From Ewingella sp. CoE-038-23 (lineage in GTDB: Bacteria > Pseudomonadota > Gammaproteobacteria > Enterobacterales > Enterobacteriaceae), in the NCBI RefSeq assembly GCF_040419245.1, contig NZ_JAZHOH010000001.1:4464001-4528000 (forward strand): a stretch of DNA of 64,000 nucleotides. The letters are read 5' to 3'. The position numbers and the translations under genes are program-made. Shown here one piece after another: positions 60,275 to 64,000 of the stretch (its first letter is position 1; each line of letters opens with the position of its first letter). Under the pieces are notes generated by a model that was not told the DNA's origin, searched no databases, and saw only the letters and a list, made by a program, of their open reading frames with translations.

Positions 60275-61783
60275 TCAGTGTCCGCTGAACAAGTCTTGCT
60301 GGTGGCGGAGTTGCTCCGACACCGCCAGCAGGCTGGCTTCAATCTTCGCGGCCCACTCGGCGGCGACAAACAGGCAGTTTTGATGCTGGCTGAACTCGTG
60401 GCGCTGCTGGTTAAACTTGGCATTCAGCCCTTCCAGCCTGCTTTTCATCTCATCGGGGACGGCAATCTGCTCTTTGCCCGGCAGAGTCAGCGGCGTCGAC
60501 TGGCGGCTGATATCCAGCACCAGAAGCTGCAGCTTGTCATCCACCTCCGCCTCAATGTTCTGCGCGAATCCCATGCCGTTGAGCTTCACCTTCAGAACCC
60601 CTCCTTTATTAAGCCACTCGTCGAGCACGCTTCTTTCCACCAGCAGATGGGAAACCTGAATATCGTGCAGATGAAGCGGGGTTTGCAGCAGTAGGGTCAG
60701 GCTGCTAGCCGCCAGCGTATCCGGCAGGCTGTATTGCGGCTTACGGCTGAAAATACCCGCCTTTTTGAGCACTTTGATCGACTGCCTGGAGCTTTGCTGC
60801 TGCTGATACTGCATCCATTCCTGATTCAGCTGGCGCAGCTTCATTAATAGCGTCTGCTGTTGGTAAGCCTGTTCGGTGATCATCTGCTCGATTTGGGTTT
60901 GCAGCAGGTGGTAGGTGTTCAGGTCGTGCCACAGGCAATCTTTCAGCAAAATCAGGTCGATAGGCGTGATGGCCTGACGGCCGCTGAAGAAGGCGCAGGC
61001 TTGCAGCAGGCGCAGGGCTTTCTTCCAGCGGCGGTCCGAAACATAGGGCGCGGTGTCCAGCGCGTCCAGACGCTGGCGCAGTTGGAAAATCAGCTCGAAG
61101 CAGGATTCCGGCAAGGTCACCTTATCTATTTCAGGCTGCCACTGCTGATACTCTTCATCGCTAATGCTCAGGGCTTCCGGCACCAGATTGGCGCTTTCGT
61201 TTGGCCGGGAAGTCAGCAAAGAGCGGAAATTCTGTTTATCCTGCACCTTGTCCAGCCATAGGCGGATTAGCATACGGTCATAGAGTGCCTCAAGGCTGCC
61301 GTCGGCCTCAGGCAGTTCATTGGAGGCGCTGACCAGCAGGCGCATCGGGATAGCATCCTCGCGCTCGCCGTTACGAAAGCGTCGCTCGTTAATGGCGGTC
61401 AGCAGGGTATTGAGGATGGCCGGGCCGGCTTTCCAAATCTCATCCAGAAAAACAATCTCCGCCTCGGGCAAATAGCCGGAAGTCAGGCGTAGATAGCGGC
61501 CTTCGTCTTTCAGGGCTTGAATCGACAGCGGGCCAAAAACCTCTTCTGGGGTGGAGAAGCGCGTCATCAGGTATTCAAAAGCGCGGGCGTGGCGGAAGGC
61601 AAACTTAAGGCGGCGGGCAATCAGGCTTTTAGCGATGCCGGGCGGCCCGAGCAGAAACACGCTTTCGCCGCACAGCGCGGCCAGCAGGCACAACCGGATG
61701 GCTTCCTGACGCTCGTACAGTCCGTGTTCTAAAGCATTGGCAAGACGGGCAATCCGTTCTGCAAGTAAAGGAGAATGCGCCAT
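60275..61783 (-). CDS. ravA: MoxR-family AAA+ ATPase RavA
   Basis: The 502-residue hexameric ATPase has Walker [11 protein letters not shown] at about residues 44-53, Walker [14 protein letters not shown], sensor [11 protein letters not shown] and Arg finger area [12 protein letters not shown]-terminal LARA-like domain, which in E. coli binds the lysine decarboxylase LdcI, follows residue 330. GGAAG precedes the ATG. It forms an operon with viaA and is divergent from kup. Confidence 0.96.
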   Translation of the reverse strand: MAHSPLLAERIARLANALEHGLYERQEAIRLCLLAALCGESVFLLGPPGIAKSLIARRLKFAFRHARAFEYLMTRFSTPEEVFGPLSIQALKDEGRYLRLTSGYLPEAEIVFLDEIWKAGPAILNTLLTAINERRFRNGEREDAIPMRLLVSASNELPEADGSLEALYDRMLIRLWLDKVQDKQNFRSLLTSRPNESANLVPEALSISDEEYQQWQPEIDKVTLPESCFELIFQLRQRLDALDTAPYVSDRRWKKALRLLQACAFFSGRQAITPIDLILLKDCLWHDLNTYHLLQTQIEQMITEQAYQQQTLLMKLRQLNQEWMQYQQQQSSRQSIKVLKKAGIFSRKPQYSLPDTLAASSLTLLLQTPLHLHDIQVSHLLVERSVLDEWLNKGGVLKVKLNGMGFAQNIEAEVDDKLQLLVLDISRQSTPLTLPGKEQIAVPDEMKSRLEGLNAKFNQQRHEFSQHQNCLFVAAEWAAKIEASLLAVSEQLRHQQDLFSGH

Positions 61784-62084
61784 ACTGAATCTTCCGGTTT
61801 CCGTGAGTAAATGAGATCAGTGAAATTACTGGGCTGGGAATGATAATAAACCATGGCCTATTTTTATTGATATAGCTTACGGATATAGATTGTTGATTAC
61901 ACAAATCTTTCTATTATAGATACTGTGGGTTTATCTGCGTTAATCGCCAATTCCTTGTTTATATAGGGGTAGGCAATTGGATTTATTCGTGCATACTGTG
62001 CGCCGTTTAGTGGGCATTCAGCCCTGAGCGCATCTTTCGCTTACGGAATTCTTTGCATAAAAGAGCAGCAAAAAGAAACCAATT
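61784..62084. other. ravA-kup divergent region, no gene seen
   Basis: These 301 bp are AT-rich near ravA and contain no credible gene. Promoters for ravA-viaA and kup are expected here; none is strong enough to name. Confidence 0.5.
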
Positions 62085-63953
62085 ATGAGCACAGAACATA
62101 AACGGTCACTCCCCGCAGTAACCCTGGCCGCCATTGGTGTGGTTTATGGTGACATTGGCACCAGCCCTCTCTACACCTTGAGAGAGTGTTTTTCAGGCCA
62201 CTACGGCTTTAACGTTGAACCCAGCGTTGTCTTTGGTTTCCTTTCCCTGATTTTCTGGATGCTTATACTTATTGTCTCGCTGAAATACCTCACTTACGTG
62301 ATGCGCGCAGACAACGCCGGTGAAGGCGGGATCTTGACCCTGATGTCCCTCGCGGGCCGTAACACCTCGGCGCGAACCACGGCGGTATTAGTGATCCTCG
62401 GGCTTATCGGCGGCAGCTTCTTCTATGGCGAAGTGGTGATCACCCCGGCGATTTCGGTGCTGTCGGCGATGGAAGGCTTAGAGATTGCCGCCCCGTCGCT
62501 CGACCCTTATATCGTGCCGCTTTCTATTACCGTCCTGACGTTACTGTTCATCATCCAGAAGCACGGCACCGGCATTGTCGGCAAGCTGTTTGCCCCGGTG
62601 ATGCTGCTGTGGTTCCTGACGCTGGCGGTGCTAGGTATTAACAGTATTGCTCAAAACCCAGAAGTGCTGCGGGCCATGAACCCGATGTGGGCGGTGAACT
62701 TCTTTATTGAGCATAAATCCTTCTCCTTCTTTGCGCTCGGCGCGGTGGTGCTTTCCATCACGGGTGTTGAGGCGCTGTATGCCGATATGGGCCACTTCGG
62801 CAAATTCCCTATCCGTCTGGCGTGGTTCACCGTGGTGCTACCTTCGCTGGTGCTGAACTACTTCGGGCAAGGCGCACTGCTGCTCAAAAACCCCGAGGCG
62901 ATTAAAAACCCGTTCTTCCTGCTGGCACCTGACTGGGCGCTGATCCCACTGCTGATTCTGGCGACCCTCGCCACCATTATCGCCTCGCAGGCGGTGATCT
63001 CCGGCGTGTTCTCCCTGACTCGTCAGGCAGTTCGTTTGGGCTATCTGCCTCCAATGCGCATCATCCACACCTCAGAAATGGAAGCCGGGCAGATCTACAT
63101 TCCCGCCATTAACTGGACGCTCTATTTCGCAGTGGTTATCGTCATCGCCAGCTTCGAGCATTCGAGTAATTTGGCCGCCGCCTATGGTATTGCCGTGACC
63201 GGCACCATGGTGCTGACTTCGATTCTCTCCTGCACCGTGGCGCTGAAAAACTGGCACTGGAAAGCTTTCCTGGTCGGCATTCTGCTGGTGGTTCTGCTGT
63301 TTATCGACGTGCCGATGTTCGCGGCGAACGCCACCAAGCTGTTCTCCGGCGGCTGGCTGCCTCTGACCCTCGGCCTGTGCATGTTTATCGTGATGACCAC
63401 GTGGAAAAGCGAGCGTTTCCGCCTTATGCGCCGGATGCACGAACACGGCAACTCGCTGGAAGCCATGATCGCCTCGCTGGAGAAATCGCCGCCGGTGCGC
63501 GTGCCGGGCACTGCGGTTTATATGTCCCGCGCCACTAACGTCATTCCGTTTGCCCTGCTGCACAACCTCAAGCACAACAAAGTGCTGCACGAGCGCGTGG
63601 TGCTGCTGACGCTGCGCACCGAAGACGCGCCTTATGTGCACAATGTTCGCCGGGTAACTATCGAGCAGCTCTCACCGACCTTCTGGCGCGTGGTGGCGAG
63701 CTACGGTTTCAAAGAGACGCCAAACGTTGAGGAAGTGTTCCACCGCTGCGGGCTGGAAGGTCTGCCGTGCCGCATGATGGAAACTTCGTTCTTTATGTCC
63801 CACGAGTCGCTAATCCTCACCAAGCGGCCTTGGTATCTCTACTTCCGCGGCAAGCTGTTTATGGCTCTCAGCCGCAACGCGCTGCGCGCGCCGGACCAGT
63901 TCGAGATCCCGCCTAACCGCGTTATCGAGCTAGGGACGCAGGTGGAAATCTAA
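62085..63953 (+). CDS. kup: Low-affinity potassium transporter Kup
   Basis: The 622-residue KUP/HAK-family K+:H+ symporter has twelve membrane helices and a cytoplasmic C-terminal domain from about residue 430. Family landmarks are [54 protein letters not shown] and [13 protein letters not shown]. The length equals that of E. coli Kup (TrkD). The ribosome site is weak (AAAAAGAAACC). It is a single-gene unit with its own terminator. Confidence 0.97.
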   Translation: MSTEHKRSLPAVTLAAIGVVYGDIGTSPLYTLRECFSGHYGFNVEPSVVFGFLSLIFWMLILIVSLKYLTYVMRADNAGEGGILTLMSLAGRNTSARTTAVLVILGLIGGSFFYGEVVITPAISVLSAMEGLEIAAPSLDPYIVPLSITVLTLLFIIQKHGTGIVGKLFAPVMLLWFLTLAVLGINSIAQNPEVLRAMNPMWAVNFFIEHKSFSFFALGAVVLSITGVEALYADMGHFGKFPIRLAWFTVVLPSLVLNYFGQGALLLKNPEAIKNPFFLLAPDWALIPLLILATLATIIASQAVISGVFSLTRQAVRLGYLPPMRIIHTSEMEAGQIYIPAINWTLYFAVVIVIASFEHSSNLAAAYGIAVTGTMVLTSILSCTVALKNWHWKAFLVGILLVVLLFIDVPMFAANATKLFSGGWLPLTLGLCMFIVMTTWKSERFRLMRRMHEHGNSLEAMIASLEKSPPVRVPGTAVYMSRATNVIPFALLHNLKHNKVLHERVVLLTLRTEDAPYVHNVRRVTIEQLSPTFWRVVASYGFKETPNVEEVFHRCGLEGLPCRMMETSFFMSHESLILTKRPWYLYFRGKLFMALSRNALRAPDQFEIPPNRVIELGTQVEI

Positions 63954-63969
63954 TTCGCCTGTGGTGAAC

Positions 63970-63995
63970 AAAGGGCACTTTCGAGTGCCCTTTTG
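63970..63995 (+). terminator. Terminator of kup
   Basis: AAAGGGCACT-TTCG-AGTGCCCTTTT forms a stem ending in a T tract, 17 bp past the kup stop codon. Confidence 0.9.
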
Positions 63996-64000
63996 CTTTT

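Overview
The window is a piece of an Enterobacterales chromosome centred on the replication origin. The backbone from about 13.56 kb to the end has the gene order familiar from E. coli K-12: dgo - yidA - gyrB - recF - dnaN - dnaA // rpmH - rnpA - yidD - yidC - mnmE // yieE - yieF - adeP - yieH - phoU - pstBACS - glmS - glmU - atpCDGAHFEBI - rsmG - mnmG - oriC - mioC - asnC / asnA - viaA - ravA - kup. Protein sequences are close to E. coli but not identical. A dispersed intergenic hairpin (core CTAAATMATTCG...GGGTA) follows the stop codons of dgoD, gyrB, pstS and glmS. That repeat style, together with the sequence divergence, suggests a Yersiniaceae-like host (Serratia/Rahnella/Ewingella type) rather than Escherichia. 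This host assignment is inference.

Bases 1-13,559 form an IS-built mosaic. A left-truncated IS5 (67-1162) abuts the 3' part of an EAL-domain gene. A 3112-codon ESPR-type autotransporter adhesin follows (1771-11109, minus strand), then a full IS5 (11149-12344) placed 39 bp upstream of its start codon in the same direction. Next come the first ~25 codons of a probable BCCT transporter, a non-coding stretch, and a 768-bp IS1 (12792-13559) that has removed the 3' third of an MFS permease gene at the end of the dgo operon. Neither complete element has a target-site duplication, so adjacent deletions or recombination shaped the segment. An E. coli-type REP sequence beside the adhesin terminator suggests this part came from an Escherichia/Citrobacter-like donor.

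Backbone, left to right. The D-galactonate operon dgoRKAD(T') has translationally overlapping genes and a clear DgoR palindrome. yidA and the dnaA-dnaN-recF-gyrB replication operon run leftward; rpmH-rnpA-yidD-yidC-mnmE run rightward. Where E. coli K-12 has tna genes, this genome has an orphan tri-haem cytochrome c and a chemoreceptor with a sigma-28 promoter. yieE and yieF follow, then adeP, yieH and the Pho-box-controlled pstSCAB-phoU operon. Cell-wall precursor genes glmU-glmS and the nine-gene ATP synthase operon come next, then rsmG, mnmG and oriC (about 56.36-56.64 kb, 11 GATC sites). The window closes with mioC, the asnC/asnA divergent pair, the ravA-viaA AAA+/VWA pair, and the potassium transporter kup.

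I did not find CRISPR arrays, tRNA or rRNA genes or prophage genes. The most distinctive items are the giant adhesin with its IS5 upstream, the IS-mediated damage to dgo, and the four-member stop-codon-adjacent hairpin family.
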